A stretch of 64,000 nucleotides of DNA from Lobosporangium transversale (GCF_002105155.1 NW_019029035.1:186001-250000); one strand, 5' to 3'. Shown: positions 1 through 12,827, counted from the stretch's first letter. Notes: generated by a model not told the origin, from the letters alone. Made by a program: numbers and translations.

Positions 1-88
1 AAGAGAAATCGGACAAACTTATTTTGTCGTTTGCGATTGTATGGTTAACATAAAAGCCATTTTACTGCTATTTACCATATCGTCTTAC

Positions 89-212
89 CAGTGATAGTGG
101 CATGGCTCCTGAAATCCTGCGAACAGTCCCAGTCAGCAGGCGGTGGCCCCAGTCGGAGCAAATCCAATGTCAGAAGCTCCGAATCCTTTGTTGCTGAAGC
201 TGAATTGCCCAT
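89..212 (-). CDS. First coding exon of an unidentified gene, probably N-myristoylated; rest lies outside the window
   Basis: On the minus strand an ATG at 212 opens 41 codons that end at a consensus donor (GTAAGA, minus-strand reading of 83-88). The peptide begins MGNSASATKDSELL, and an N-terminal Met-Gly-Asn-Ser is a typical N-myristoylation context, so membrane attachment is inferred. The exon reads on through GPPPADWDC to ATITG with one base left over. The remaining exons must lie to the left of the window, because bases 1-82 show only an intron-like AT-rich stretch. The gene is divergent from the one starting at 476, about 260 bp away. I do not recognise the family. The alternative is a chance ORF, but the good donor and clean frame favour a real exon. 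Confidence 0.45.
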
Positions 213-446
213 GATCGACGCGACGTTTTGAAAATGAAAAGGGAAATGGAGGGAGCCTTGAAGAAAATATGGCAATAGTTCAAATGACCACACGCAGCTC
301 AACTCCTAATAAACTTAATTGAGTTTCAGCGGTCACAAATTTCAAATTTTTCTTGATCCACATTCACATCAAGTTTACAAATGTAACAATTTGACAAACA
401 TAATTGACCACTCGTTCATAGGTCAAAAGCTTTATTTTATAAACCC

Positions 447-455
447 CCCCCCCCT
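447..455 (+). repeat. Poly-C run in the leader
   Basis: Nine to ten consecutive C residues lie about 20 bases before the ATG at 476. They fall in the probable 5' leader of the nuclear-type protein gene. No function is claimed. Confidence 0.5.
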
Positions 456-475
456 GTGATTATAGGAGACACTCC

Positions 476-2258
476 ATGCCCGAAAGGCCAGAGCGACAAA
501 GCAAAAACAAGGCGGTTCTTGCCATTCAGGCTTCGCTTCCTGAAACACAAACTGGCGGCAGTGGTGCTGATTCTGAGAGTGATGCTGATACATTCAAGCC
601 CACAAAAGAAAAAAAACAGTCTAAAGCTCCAAATTCAAAGAGAAAACGGCGGCGCGATCCAATATCGGATAGCGACAGCGATGGTCATAATGAGGATAAT
701 GATGGGGAAACAGGAAAGAAAGCTCTTAATCAGGAGCAAAAAAGGAAAAGGAAAAAGAAATCAGTAGAAGGGATAAAAAAAGGCAAGAGGTTGAGAAAGG
801 ACTATTGGAGTATAAATGACAAAAGCCGAGCACCGCTAATGAACCTGGTCCACTCGCTTATGTCACAAGAGGAAAAGGCGTCGAGGACACTTGCCCTCAT
901 GGTTCTGGATGGCAAGCAGGATGATGAGACGTATCGATGGCCTGTCCGGGAGGAGCTACTACCACCGTGAGTATAGATAGAAGGAGCCGGCCTTAAATTG
1001 TTTCTGAGTAGTGACGACATGAAAATTCTTGCTAATGTCTATCTTTACTCTTTATCTTATTTACCTTAAAATACCCCTTTATCATCTAGTGTCCCGAAGG
1101 ATATTTATGAAGATGATACTGATGCCAATTTCTTTGAAGCACAAGGGATGGAATTTGTTGAAGAGCTAGCAGGTGTACCGAAAACCACGGATGATTTCCT
1201 TGAGGAATTTGAAGGTGCTGAGAACGAAGAGGAGAGTGATGACGATTTGGATACGGCAACAGATAATGACATGCCGCAAACTCAGAGAATGTCATTGCAT
1301 AAGCAAAAACGGCTGGAGGAACTCAAGGAAAGAATCGACAACGAGCGTAATGCAAATAATCGACTGCAAGAAATTTACCATTTACTCAAAAATGAGTTCT
1401 CAGCCTTTGCTCAACGTCAGTACCGTAAAGGCATGCAACACCGTGTGAAGGATTTCTATAGTTTTCAAAAGGATACTCTGCCACCATTTCGTGCTCAAGC
1501 TGCTCAATCAACCATTGGGGAGTCCCTTGCAGGCGATGAGCAAGATGATATACTCACACCAATACAAGAGAATGCGGCCAAATTTGCAGCAGAGGATGCA
1601 CTCAAGCGAATCCTTGATCGATTGCCATATGTCTTACGACAGGGAGCTTTAGGAAATGTTCCGGATTACGTCAGACTGGGCTTGCCCAAACCAGTATCAT
1701 CGGTGGCAGATTATGAACGAGGCTGGGATACAGTTATGGCAGCTGCCAGTATCAGTGGAATTGAGGATCGGTGGGTGGAAAAACACTATTCCCAAGTGAA
1801 GGGCTTCACGAGTATCATTTTTATTTTTTTTATTTTTTTTTTTTCTGTGTATTCGTCGGACCATTGACATCCTTTTTTCTTTTTCCATTATACCTCGTTT
1901 TTATGCTGTTGAGCGGTATAGAATCCTCAAGAAAGTAGCGTATAGAATGAAAAGCTTGCTGAGCCAATCTAGGAACACAAAGTTTTATGAGACAGCACCC
2001 AAGTCTAAGCCTGCGACAGTTGAAGAAATGTTGGGAGGTACAGAAGAGGTAATAAGAGGATCTCCGATCAAGGTCCGGTGTCCTTATTATTTTGATATAA
2101 CGGCACAGTCAATTCAACCAATGGATTCTGCGCCGAAACCATTGTATCTATCGCACGACTTTAAGGATCCGATGGATCCCAGGTACAGTGCGGGGTCATT
2201 GATACGAGATGCACAACGAAGAAGGCAATGGCTAGCCAAGTATCCATATGCATCATGA
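476..2258 (+). CDS. Unrecognised acidic/basic nuclear-type protein, 3 exons, about 513 aa
   Basis: Exons 476-966, 1090-1795 and 1914-2258 join in frame with GT-AG ends (GTGAGT, GTGAAG donors). The first third carries several Lys/Arg clusters (KRKRRR, KRKRKKK, KKGKRLRK) that look like nuclear localisation signals, mixed with Ser/Asp runs (SDSDSD) typical of CK2 targets. The middle contains Asp/Glu-rich stretches (EEFEGAENEEESDDD) and a charged helical region (HKQKRLEELKERIDNERNANN) likely to form a coiled coil. The last exon holds a more compact segment with RYRILKKVAYRM and PYYFDITAQS. No catalytic motif is visible. Such composition is common in chromatin, rRNA transcription or ribosome assembly factors, but I cannot name the family. 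The 479-481 Met is preceded by no in-frame alternative of similar quality. Confidence 0.7.
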
Positions 2259-3660
2259 CTTGGATGGTATTTGTATAGTGCCTGTTGGGTGTTCCTAAAG
2301 GGTATCGATGACAAGTTAGATGCATCAATGCTATTCTAAACTGCTTGTCTGGCATGTCCATTTTTTTTCTTTGATAAGAGTCGTCGTGATAAACAAAGCA
2401 TGTCTAGTATAATATATATCATCATGTATACTCGCGATTTAATATTTCTAACCAAATGTATATGAATATAAAATAAAAGTTCAGTCAGGAACCTGACTTT
2501 CTTATCTTACGTTCGATGATTTTTTTTTTTTTTTTCTTGGACTACCACCCATTTTGGCTGGTAATTTATATTCTTCCCGTGGGATGGGATGAAGCACATG
2601 CTGTTCTATTGACCCGTGAAATTACTGCATGAGGTAAGTTTCAGAATGCTGGCTGTGCGTCGGCCACATGGATGTTTTCTGTTCCTGTCTCGATCTGTTC
2701 TGTCTGTGTCCGTTGCTGCATCACCTCCTCTTGTGTAGCATGAGATCTTTGACTCAGATAAAAATATGCTGTCATACCGCGCCCTATTTTTCACCGCTCC
2801 ATCTTTTTTTATTTTTTTTATTTTTTTTATTTTTATTGAATGTACTTTGTAAAGTGAATGAGTGGAGGATCAACCTATTCAAGTTGCAAATGGTCAGGAA
2901 CATGTAATTCACTCCTTCTTTGGGTTTCATTTCATAAAATTGATCTCGATCAATAATAACAACAAGGTTCAACGTCGAAATATATATATATAATATATAT
3001 AAATGTAGAGCTTCCTTCCATGGCATCGTTGTAAAAAAAAAATAAAAAAAAAAAAACATTCCTTTCTGGATAAGGTTTCGTGGCACGGTTTGACAAAAGG
3101 ATGATTATTTCTTGTTATTGATGAAAATAGATTAAAAAGAAACCTTAGTAATAAAGCTGAATATATACCATTGACCATGTTCAAATTTTTGGATCTTTTC
3201 GACTTTAGGGTGTGTGCGCATTGCTGTGTGGGAATAGTGACAATAAAGATCATGTCCTCGTAAGACAATGTCGTTTAGCGCTTTATTGTTCAACGGCTCT
3301 CCTTTTTTTTTTTTTTTTTTTTTTGCTTAGATATTCAGTTGTATCGAATTGCTTACCTTGGCCACTTGGTTTGTTTATAGTAACCTGCTTGCATATGATA
3401 GCTGATAGCCCAATGACATGAATCCCCTATTTGAATAGAGAAACCCTCTTCCTCTCCGCCATGACCATCATCTTAATCCATAATACATTGTGCTCTTTCT
3501 TTCTCTCTTTGTTGCTTGAGCTGGTGCTCTTGTTTTTTTTTTTTTTTTTTTTGCTCTGATACTCTTTTATTCTTTTTCTCGGGACATGTCAAACGCACAT
3601 TTCTTCCTACTGTAGGGGATAATTATCATTGCTTGGCTGATTGGTAATAATCGTTTTTTT

Positions 3661-3684
3661 GTCTTTCTCCTCTCTTTCTCTCTC

Positions 3685-3715
<31 letters not shown>

Positions 3716-3960
3716 TCTGCTTCCTCATAGTTGCCTCCTTTTTCACCACTCTTACCTCCTCCCTTTTACTCGCTCCTATCTTTTTGTTCCCCTTCAACTA
3801 CAATCTACCATAGCCATAGCCATAGCCATTGCCATAGCCATAGTCTATCTCACTCTCACACTCACTCTCAAACTACACACACTCTCTCTCTTTTTTTTTC
3901 TTTCTTCACATTCATTCATTATTCATTCAATTCGTCCGTCTGTCGTCAGTTAGTCATTCA
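3661..3960 (+). promoter_or_regulatory. CT-rich core promoter or leader tract
   Basis: A stretch of alternating CTCTCT, a T27 run and CACTCTCAC motifs precedes the start at 4333. CT-rich boxes are a known feature of highly or constitutively expressed genes in filamentous fungi. Similar tracts precede the starts at 19826 and 44126. That it acts as a promoter is inference from composition and position only. Confidence 0.3.
3808..3844 (+). repeat. CCATAG hexanucleotide tandem repeat
   Basis: About six copies of CCATAG, one altered to CCATTG, sit in the leader region of the leucine-rich-repeat gene. The unit does not match a canonical telomere repeat and the array is very short, so it is a simple minisatellite. 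Confidence 0.7.
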
Positions 3961-4332
3961 GTCTCTTCTTTTCCCATGTCGTCTTGCACTGCAGTTTTTG
4001 TCTCTTGCCTAATAATCATGTATGTTATTCCCTTGTTTCCAGGGCTCAATTGCAGCCATCATCGTGTCATGATACTTTCAACCGCGCCTCTTCCTTTAGA
4101 ACCTACAATGATACTATCATCATTCTCTCTCTTCTTTTATTCTCTACTTACTCATTTGTCCAATTCTTTCTCTCTCTTTTTTGTCTTTTTAAAAAATCAA
4201 CGATCATTCATTCAAACTGTTCTTGTTCCTGCCTCTGTCCTTGTAACTGCTGTTGGCCTGTCCTCGATTCCTTTTCTCGGTACAGCTACCTGTTGTAGAT
4301 AAAAGTAACATCTGTTCTGCTTGCTCCTCTCC

Positions 4333-7300
4333 ATGGCACGAGGGAACCGTCAACGGCCACCACTTCACCACTTTGCTGTCTCAGACTCTAATGCCGCCAC
4401 CAACCCTAACTTACGCATCCCTCCTCGTACCTCAAGCACTATCAACACAAAGACATCTATATCTGCAGCATCTTCAAATATACCCACTGCCATCAGCCCA
4501 TCCACCCCCATTAGTTCCTCCATTCAATCATTCTCATCTGTCCACTCAACTACTGTCACCTCTCATCTCAATTCTACATTAAAGGATAAAGACAAACAAA
4601 AAGACAAAAGCAAAAATAACGAATCAGACATGAATAAGCTTACAAAACCAAAGGGAGGCTTCTTTGGTAGCAGCAAAAGCACCACTAACAGCACCACCTC
4701 TGTTTCCAAGAACGCTAATCCCGCATCAAAGAAACAAGGAAATAACCAGGATAACAGAGGCACTACCTCTTCAATCTCCAAAAATGACAGCAGTGCACCT
4801 GTCCTTCCACTTCTCCTGTCGGACGACTTTGATTTCTCGCTTCCGTTCCTGAGCGATTCTATATCCACCGCAAACTCATCTTCCTCTGCCTCAAAAGTTT
4901 CACCCACTCCAGTCGTGATCACTTCCAGTGCGCCTTTAACTCTCTCTTCCCCTTCAATCTCCGCGCTGTCACCTTCCTATCCTCATTCGAGGCCACCAAA
5001 CTCGAGCTCCCCACCCTCTCCCCGGGTCCAAGATTACATTGATTCCTCACCAGCCACTCCAGTCTCTACAGCTCCCACGCATGTGCTTCCAAAATCTGGC
5101 ACCAACAGTAGTCTCTACAACAATAACAGTAGTTCCCAAAAAAAACCTACAGAGATCATTCATCAATCGACCCGACGGGGGTCCTCGCGGCCAGAGATCA
5201 GCGACTATTTTGTAGGCAACAACGATGATCTATCCACTAAACAGTCGTCCACCAAGAGTTTGAAGAGCTTAAACAAAGCGACTCATGAGAGTGACTTTAG
5301 TAATCATGAGCGAAGCGAAACCCCTGCAAATACTCGAACACCGACCAATGACGATTACCAGACCCCTCCAAGGTTCGTTATCCGGCAGCCATCACGTCCC
5401 GCCCTTTCAAATGAATTTGAAACGACTTCAAAGCCCTCGTCTACGATTTCTATGATTAGCCTAGGTTCTTCATCTCATGCTCAGTCTTTAAAGTCACAGC
5501 AACGACAACTCAATAGACATACTATTGACACCCCTTTACAGCAAAAGCAGATGTCAGATGTATCTCGGTCAAGCCCTTCACCAAGACCTGTGGCCATTGT
5601 GCGAAAAGAAAGGGCGTTTTCTGATGTGTCAACAAGGCCATCGGAAATAAAGTCGCTATCATCTTCTGCTAAATCAAGTCCTGTGTCAACTAAGAGCCTC
5701 ACAACTGGAATAGAACCAAACAGTCCAAATCTGCGGTCGCGTCTGACGCGTTTGTTTCGTCCGAATCCCAAATCCGACAGGCCCTCCAGTTCTAATTTGG
5801 AGCAACAGCGTCGCCGCAGCAGTCAGCAAAAGATAACCAATCAGACTCAAGGATCATCGATTCCGCGGCCAAGGGGCCTGACTGTGCCTGCACCAACGTC
5901 AAAAATGCAAGGAAGGCTGCAAGGTTCATCCCAATTGCCAAGCCAGCTGTTGCCACAGTCGAAACTGGAACAGCTGTCTCATCAAAAACAGGAACACCAG
6001 CAGGAACAGACAGCTTCGTTATTACCACTAATATTACCAACATCAAATTTGGCATCAAATTTTACACAAGATCTCTCTAGCCAAAACTCCTTCAGTGTGA
6101 CAGATAACCCTCCTGATATCCTTGTTAGCGAAGGGAAGCAGTATGAAGCTGACTCCAGTAGAGGAGCTGAAAGGTATGGGTCTTTGTTATCTTTATAAAC
6201 AATTTTTTTTTTGTGCATGGGTCACAGTTGGATTTATTGTGCGTGTAATTGAGATGAAATATGGACCATGTTGTTAAAAATATCCCAAAGTAGGCCTTTA
6301 AGAAAAAAAAAAGCTGGGTAGAGATGACATCTTGAGTTGAGAAGTTATTCGGTGAATCATGTGGGAAGGTGTTCGAAATTAAAGGATAAAGACAGTTCAC
6401 ACAAAGTGATGTCAGTAAGAGTGGTTTTGCCAATGAGAGCCCTTTTGAATCCAGAAGTGATGGAGAGCATAACACTGATTGTTGTTTGATGGGAGAGCAA
6501 AGGGGCAGCCTAATAACAGCCCAATGCAGCCCACCAAAACCTATACAAAGTCAGTGCTGATTTTCTAGCCGGCTCCATCATTTTGCTCTGGGCTAAGATG
6601 AGGCCTTCCCCTTGTTTAAGCCATTCTTTTTACACAATTTCGAATAAAAACCTTCTCTGGGGCTAACCATAGTACATTGGCACCAATTATGAAGGCGTGT
6701 GATGGTTTTTATCATTCCAAGGTTCTAACGAAATCTTTTTTTTTTTTTTTTTTTTTTTCATTGTTCACCTCTCCACGCTCCCCATGTCCAATTATCATTT
6801 GAAAATTACTCAATTCCTGTTCTGATAGTTCGCCTGAAGATACCCAGAAGTATACACTTCACTCCACCAAGCCAATACTTGCTCAGCCCAGCACTGTTTC
6901 TAGCCTCGAAAGTCCTCAGACGATCTTTAACACAGGTGCTGTTCCCATATTATCTTCATCCCCTGCATCGCCTCTGACAAGAGAAGAGAGCAAGGCACGC
7001 CAACGAAGAGTTTCATCTGTCTCTAGCAATCATAGTATCAGACAGGTTGGCGCATACGGAGGTGGCTACGTGAATCCTAATAAAATGATATCGCCGGCCA
7101 GAAAAGCAAACCCATACTATTCTAGCGTTGTTGCTCGGTTCGCAAATGGCGGTAAACATTCACTCCACGACAGAGATGCCAGTAGCTCCTCTGGAAGACG
7201 GAGAAGCATGGTCTCGGTAGGCGGTGAACGAGCTAAAGTTGGGGCCGAAGCAATGTCCAGCCGAGAAAAGCTTAGTTCAATGGATCATCCCTCTCGACGC

Positions 7301-10300
7301 CCATCGATTGCTTCGACTACTCACAGTGTTGTATATGAAAGAAAAGACAACGGAAACATTCCACCAGTACCACCAATCCCGTCTTGGTCAAGCTCTACAG
7401 CTGCTCCTACAATAACACACCCCATGTTTACGGCCGCCTACACAGAGGAATATGATGTTGAAAAGGACAGTGTCAGGGGCGGTGTATACGGACTGCCGTT
7501 TGGCACCATTAACGGCAAAGCATTTAAAGAATCTACATTCGATAATCCCCGACTACATATTAATAATCTTTCCGAACCGACAACCCCTCGAACTTATATC
7601 CGTCAGCCTGGGACCAAGGAAAAACAGGTAAAAAACAATGATGTTTTAGAAACGACAAGTATTGCAATCGATTGGACTCAGTGCTTAATTGCATTTGACT
7701 ATTTTGCTTTATTTATTTTGGTAGAATGTTATTACTCAAACGGGTCAGGAGCAACCATCTATTCAAGCTGGACAATCAACAACTGGCACAACATGGTCAA
7801 CGGCAACAGGTGTTCAAACGGATATCGGGACGATCCCTGATAGCATCAGCACCACCATGCGCACGGACTCTGAGCTTGGACGTGGGACAGTATCGTTCGA
7901 TTCACATGATTCTGATGCGGATTTGACGCCCTCAGTCACGACACTGTCATCTGCTCAAATTCAGAATTACAGGCAGCAGGGCATCGTTACCACCGAAGAG
8001 AATTGGGACGACGCTGTCTCGCACGCTGAAAGCACGCTGCCTGTCGTGCTTGTGCAGCGACCATCGATGGAAGTTTCAATCCTTCCTGATCAGCCACCCT
8101 TCGCCCAAAGCTCGCGACCTATGTCTACTGCATCATCAATAATATCTGCTTCTTCTGAAAAAGCATCTCAACAGCAGCAATCACCCAAGTCATCCAAAAA
8201 ATTTGCATCAATGGGCCCATGGTCAGAGTCTAGTTACGATTCTTGTGCACCACTCCGATGGGACGAATTATTTGATATGGACCCAAACAGCAAGGGACCT
8301 CTTTGGCTGAGTGATCGCGGCTTGGGACAGATCCCGCATGAGTTCTTTGATGGACTGAGAAATCTACGTGAACTTTATCTGGATCACAATGACATTAAAG
8401 TTGTCCCAGATTCTCTTCTGAAACTTTCAAAGCTAGATGTGCTGGACCTGAGTTGCAACTCAATTAGCAGTTTCCATTCAGCCTTCAAGTTTAAAAAACT
8501 TAAGAATCTTAGACGACTCAATCTTGATCATAACATGCTCACAGATATTTCGCCTATTTACAAACTTAAGGCTCTACGGGAACTGCGTTTAAACCACAAC
8601 TTCGTCCCTTATCTGGCAATTACGATCCATAATATGACCAAACTCAAAATCTTGGCTATGGAGTCCAACTCACTGGCAACACTTCCAGAGACGATGGGCA
8701 AGTTAGGGAATTTGTGCGAGCTTCGATTGTCGGACAATAACCTCAGAACATTGCCAGAATCCATTGGATCTATCAGGACCTTGCAGGTATTAGCGTTGCG
8801 CTCAAATCTACTGGAGAAATTACCCGAATCTTGGAAAGACATGGAAAATCTCTCGACTCTCGATCTCTCCTGCAACCGCTTAAAGTTTCTTCCTGGCGAT
8901 ATTGTTCGTCTACCCAAACTTACGCACTTGGACCTTCATGACAATCAGATTGAAGCACTGCCTGAAAAAATCGGTCAACTCAGCAGCCTTGTTGTGCTTC
9001 AGTTGTGTGGCAACCAACTGCGAGAGCTACCAAGAGATATTGGACGGCTAAGAGATCTCCAAGACCTGGTACTGTCTTTCAATCAGCTGCAGTATTTACC
9101 GGATGAGATTGGCAAGTTAAACAAGCTACAGGAACTGAAGTTTAACAATAATCCTCTCCGATCGCTCCCAAAAACCATCCAACGACTTACCAATGTGCGT
9201 CGCGTATACCTACAAGGCTGTCTACTGCGGGATTTACCAATTGAATTTGGTGTAGTATTCAGAGACCTTGTTTATCTGGATTTGTCTGGCAATCAGTTTG
9301 AGGTGTTGCCGGCATTGGATCAGATGACGAAGCTGGAAGAGTTTTACATATCCTACAATCAACTGCGCGAAATTGGCACTTCGTCACTTAATCTACAGGG
9401 ATCTGGCAACACAGGCAACAGCTACCCCGGCAATAGCTCTTCCGGTCCTACAGGACCCAATACTGGGCATATTAGTCACAGCCAATCGGGTTCTGGATCG
9501 ATGTCCCAAAGCGGTTTGTCTGGCAGTGCAGGTTTAGGTAGTACTATTGGAGGCAATATGGCTACAGTACAAGGATCATCGACATTGGGCGGGCCGATGG
9601 TCGGTGGAGGAGTTACAGCTAGTAAACTTTCCGAATTGCAGCGGCTTCGAGTGTTTGAAGCCCAAGGAAATCAGATCCGGGTGCTTTCAAATAAGATTAA
9701 GCTACTTCCTAAGCTTGAGGTGTTGGATCTGGCAGACAACTTTTTAACATGGTTACCAAAGGAAGTAGGCGATTTGACTCATCTTAAGGTCTTGATCTTG
9801 GAAGGCAACCCTATCAAGGCACTACCATCATCATTGTCCAAACTCATGGGGACGCTTGAAGTCTTTAGAATTGGCGTTTGGCCAGAGAATGGATTTGAGA
9901 TTACGAGGGTATGTGCGGTGCTAGATCCCCTTTTTTTTTTTTCCTTTTTTTTTGAAAAGGTAAAGTAGCAATTATGGAAGACTAATTTGCATCATTCATA
10001 TTGGTATTAGGATCAGAGTCAGATAAATATGAAGATTAGTGCGATGCAATCCTTCATGCCACAGCAAATTGAGCGGACGCTGCTTATGAGGATGCATGAA
10101 TCCATTCTCCGACGCATACAGGAATTGGACAGCCAGCAATATCGCGATCAAAAGGACATGGATAAAAGCTCCGCTACACGGCAGGGCTCTAAGTCACTCG
10201 TTGTCAGTTCATCACGGCTCTCGGCATCGACCTATTCTCTTGCTGCAAACGCACTACAGTCAACGCGCCCTAACTCGCCGAGTCCTGAGAGCAGATCTCG

Positions 10301-11984
10301 TATAGGTCTTACTCAGGAATTGACTATTGCCACACAAAATATGATCATCAATCGTAGCTTTGCATTACCACCTGCGTCGCCAAGTGATGACGGAACTTCG
10401 GATAAAGGTGCTTATTTGACTGTTAATAGCGAGGGTATTAATCCTCATTATGTCGAGTACAATCATCCCAATATCCGAACTTTGCCAACGCTCCAGCTAT
10501 CTGGTTTTAAGGGCCACTCAGCACCTATTACTACTCTGCCATTGACATCAAGTCCACAGGCAGTCTCGGCTCCTACAGGCCCTGTGTCTTCTTTCCCATT
10601 ATTAAACAGCTTGCGGCCCCGCAAAAGCCAACAGCAGTTGACAATCAAGAATAGTCAGACCTCGGGGTCAAGGCCAAGGACTATGTACACCTTCCCTAAC
10701 CCACTTCAGCAGGAAGCTTCACAGCTGGATCAACAACAATTTTCCCCTAGCTTGAGTGATCGCGTAAGCCGTGTGTTCGATTTCGCGAATAGTGGCAAGC
10801 AAAAGAGCGAAGGGGGAATCCGTAGAGTTGAAACCTTGGAGTCATCTCAATTGCCATTGAGCTCAGATACGATGGCGGCACTTGGTTTAGGGACACAATC
10901 AGGATTATCCGCCGGTATGGCTGCCAACAACCAAGGCACTGGTCTGCTTGGACGTGGTGATGGATCACTTGCCAGCATCAAATCTTCTATGGCTATTAAG
11001 AGCTCTCCCTCCTTAACGTCGGTACCATTGCCGATTTTCCCAACGAGCCCACCATCTCCATTGTCCACTAATCAATCGTCAGGCCCCCAGACTACTAGGG
11101 GCTTGCCGGGTCAACCTGTCTCATCTATACCTGGCCGAGGTTCCACGCCTTTGAGGCGTTCAGCTTCATCTATTGGAGGTCTATGGTCCAACTCATCATC
11201 TGAAAAGCCTTGGCTACGTTTAAAGTCTTCCCTTACCCCGTCTCAGGAGTTGTATCAAAATCCGATGGATTTTTCTTCGATCACAGCGTCTGTACCTAGC
11301 AACACGACTTCAATTTCAACATCGTTACTGATGCCGCAACCCACAGTAAATGGTCAACCGATTTCAAACCCAACGCCGCCACCTATCCTTTTGGACTATG
11401 ACTTGGATACATCATCCTCACTTGATATCCCTTCGCATCTTTACTATAGCGCTGGAGGCGATGATGTAGATGGTGATCATCCAGACACAGAACGTGATCA
11501 GGAGACAGGGGCTGAAAATGAGACTGAAGATGATGATATGGTATCAACAACCACAGGGGGATATGGCACTCACTTTCGAAGTAAGGGCAAAGCGCGCATG
11601 TCAGATACAGCCGATTCCAATGCGAGACCATTACAGGAATCGTACTATGTGCCGCATCAGCAGTCTTACTATCAGCAAAGCGCTACGGATCCTGTCTTAA
11701 AAATTGCAGTCCTCAAGAGTGTTTACGACCAAATCTTGCAGAATATGGATCAACTTGTGGAGCATAATGTTCAGGAATCTCCTGCCAAAAAGAACAATCG
11801 CTTCAAGCTGCTTAACACACTCCGATTCCTAAAAGCCGATCGTAATGGCGGTAGTGGCGCTAGTAGCAGTGGATCATATCAGCAGCAGCAGCCACAACAA
11901 TACAGTCAACATCACCATCATCAACATTCATTTTCAGGGACATGGTCTGGTCATCACCAGACGGCATCAACCTCAACCCAATAG
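4333..11984 (+). CDS. Giant leucine-rich-repeat protein (SHOC2/Sog2-like array), 4 exons, about 2265 aa
   Basis: Exons 4333-6173, 6829-7627, 7725-9908 and 10011-11984 join in frame with GTATGG, GTAAAA and GTATGT donors. Residues 1 to about 1070 are a Ser/Thr/Pro/Gln-rich disordered region. From about 1074 to 1605 come roughly 16 leucine-rich repeats of the ordinary LPxxLxxLxxLxxLxLxxNxL kind (for example LPESIGSIRTLQVLALRSN). A Gly/Ser-rich insertion (about residues 1436-1512) interrupts the array before its last repeats. The C-terminal 650 residues are again disordered with Gln/His runs near the end and a short helical segment (PVLKIAVLKSVYDQILQN). LRRs of this class are scaffolds for small GTPase or kinase pathways, as in SHOC2 or the fungal RAM-pathway protein Sog2. 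No kinase, phosphatase or cyclase domain is visible, so it is not a typical adenylate cyclase. The exact orthology is unsettled. Confidence 0.85.
6174..6828 (+). other. Long first intron (655 nt) of the leucine-rich-repeat gene
   Basis: The donor AAG/GTATGG at 6174 and acceptor TGATAG at 6828 restore the frame. At 655 nt it is by far the longest intron in the window; most others are 55-160 nt. It contains stop codons in the coding frame and a T23 tract near 6736-6758. I see no gene inside it. Confidence 0.65.
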
Positions 11985-12827
11985 ATATTAAATAGTTGCT
12001 AATATTCATGATGATTTTCGTGTTTATGTTTATTCCTCAGTTTATATACATATCTATATGTATTTTCCTTTATTTTTTGTCCGCTTCTTTCATTTTTATT
12101 ATTGTTTTGTGTTTTCCCATTCTTTTTCCTTTTCTTTCCTCGCCTTACTTTTATTTATTTATTTATTTTATCTCATGTAGTTTATTTGACTATCATAGCG
12201 GTTTATACCCCATACTAACATCGTAATCCTAGACAACAGTATCTTGACATCTTGACGTATAATAAAAGAAACAGTACGGAATTTCAGATGATTTTTTTTG
12301 ACAATCGTGCTATACGCTTTGAGCAGCGCGCAACAGAGAAGATGTAGACGTTGATACAAAAGGGTGTCTGAAAACATCTCACGCATGATTCTTCAGATTA
12401 GTCATTACAGGCAAGAAGGTGTGGCGGTGCAATCGAGAGCAACTACATTTCTAATTTGACGCGGCACCTACCACCTACCAGACGTAGAAAATTGGCCATT
12501 TGTTTTGTTGGTGTATTTTTATCCGCATCAACACGCTTGTTTGTCCTGTTTCGCTCACCTAATTGATGGTTGTCGACTCTTTGACATCCCATAGGGCACG
12601 CCGCATTTTTTAAGCCATGTGTGGATGTGGTGTACTCTTGTAGTTAAGCAACATAAAACACAGAAATAGTAAACCCAGCCATCACTTATAAAAAGACGTT
12701 TTCCTGGAGCGAATATCCAAGTCGTTCCCTTCTTTCCTTCTCCTACACCATAATCACTGATTTGCTGCATTTAATCTCTGCAGTATCGATTGATCAGTTG
12801 CCTCACTTTGTTTATTCAGATTAAGTC
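11985..12827. other. Intergenic region between leucine-rich-repeat gene and membrane-protein gene
   Basis: The 843 bp gap has a T-rich 3' half-flank with ATTTATTTATTT at about 12149-12169 and a TATA-like box near 12685. The short ORFs in it are low-complexity and show no recognisable protein. It probably holds the terminator of the upstream gene and the promoter of the downstream gene. Confidence 0.6.
12685..12696 (+). promoter_or_regulatory. TATA box candidate for the 12828 gene
   Basis: The string CTTATAAAAAGACG lies about 140 bases before the ATG at 12828. A nearly identical CTATAAAAAGGTC stands about 90 bases before the hemerythrin gene at 26268. Position and match to the TATAAAAA consensus support a core promoter. 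Confidence 0.45.

Larger units (their letters stand above)
2259..4332. other. Intergenic region with homopolymers and CT-rich promoter-like leader
   Basis: This 2.07 kb gap separates two plus-strand genes. It holds T tracts at about 2520-2536, 3302-3324, 3532-3552 and 3687-3713, an A/T alternation near 2981-3000, and a CT-rich zone from about 3440 to 4200. Short ORFs in it are dominated by Phe, Ser and Lys from the homopolymers and I do not believe they are genes. The right half is best read as promoter and 5' leader of the leucine-rich-repeat gene. Confidence 0.6.

Noticed and set aside
3808-3844. CCATAG array considered as telomeric
   Set aside because: The array is short, the unit differs from TTAGGG-type repeats, and it sits between two ordinary genes.
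3731-4302. Three overlapping short frames before the leucine-rich-repeat gene
   Set aside because: Ser/Phe/Thr-rich translations of CT-rich leader DNA, with no splice support and no motif.
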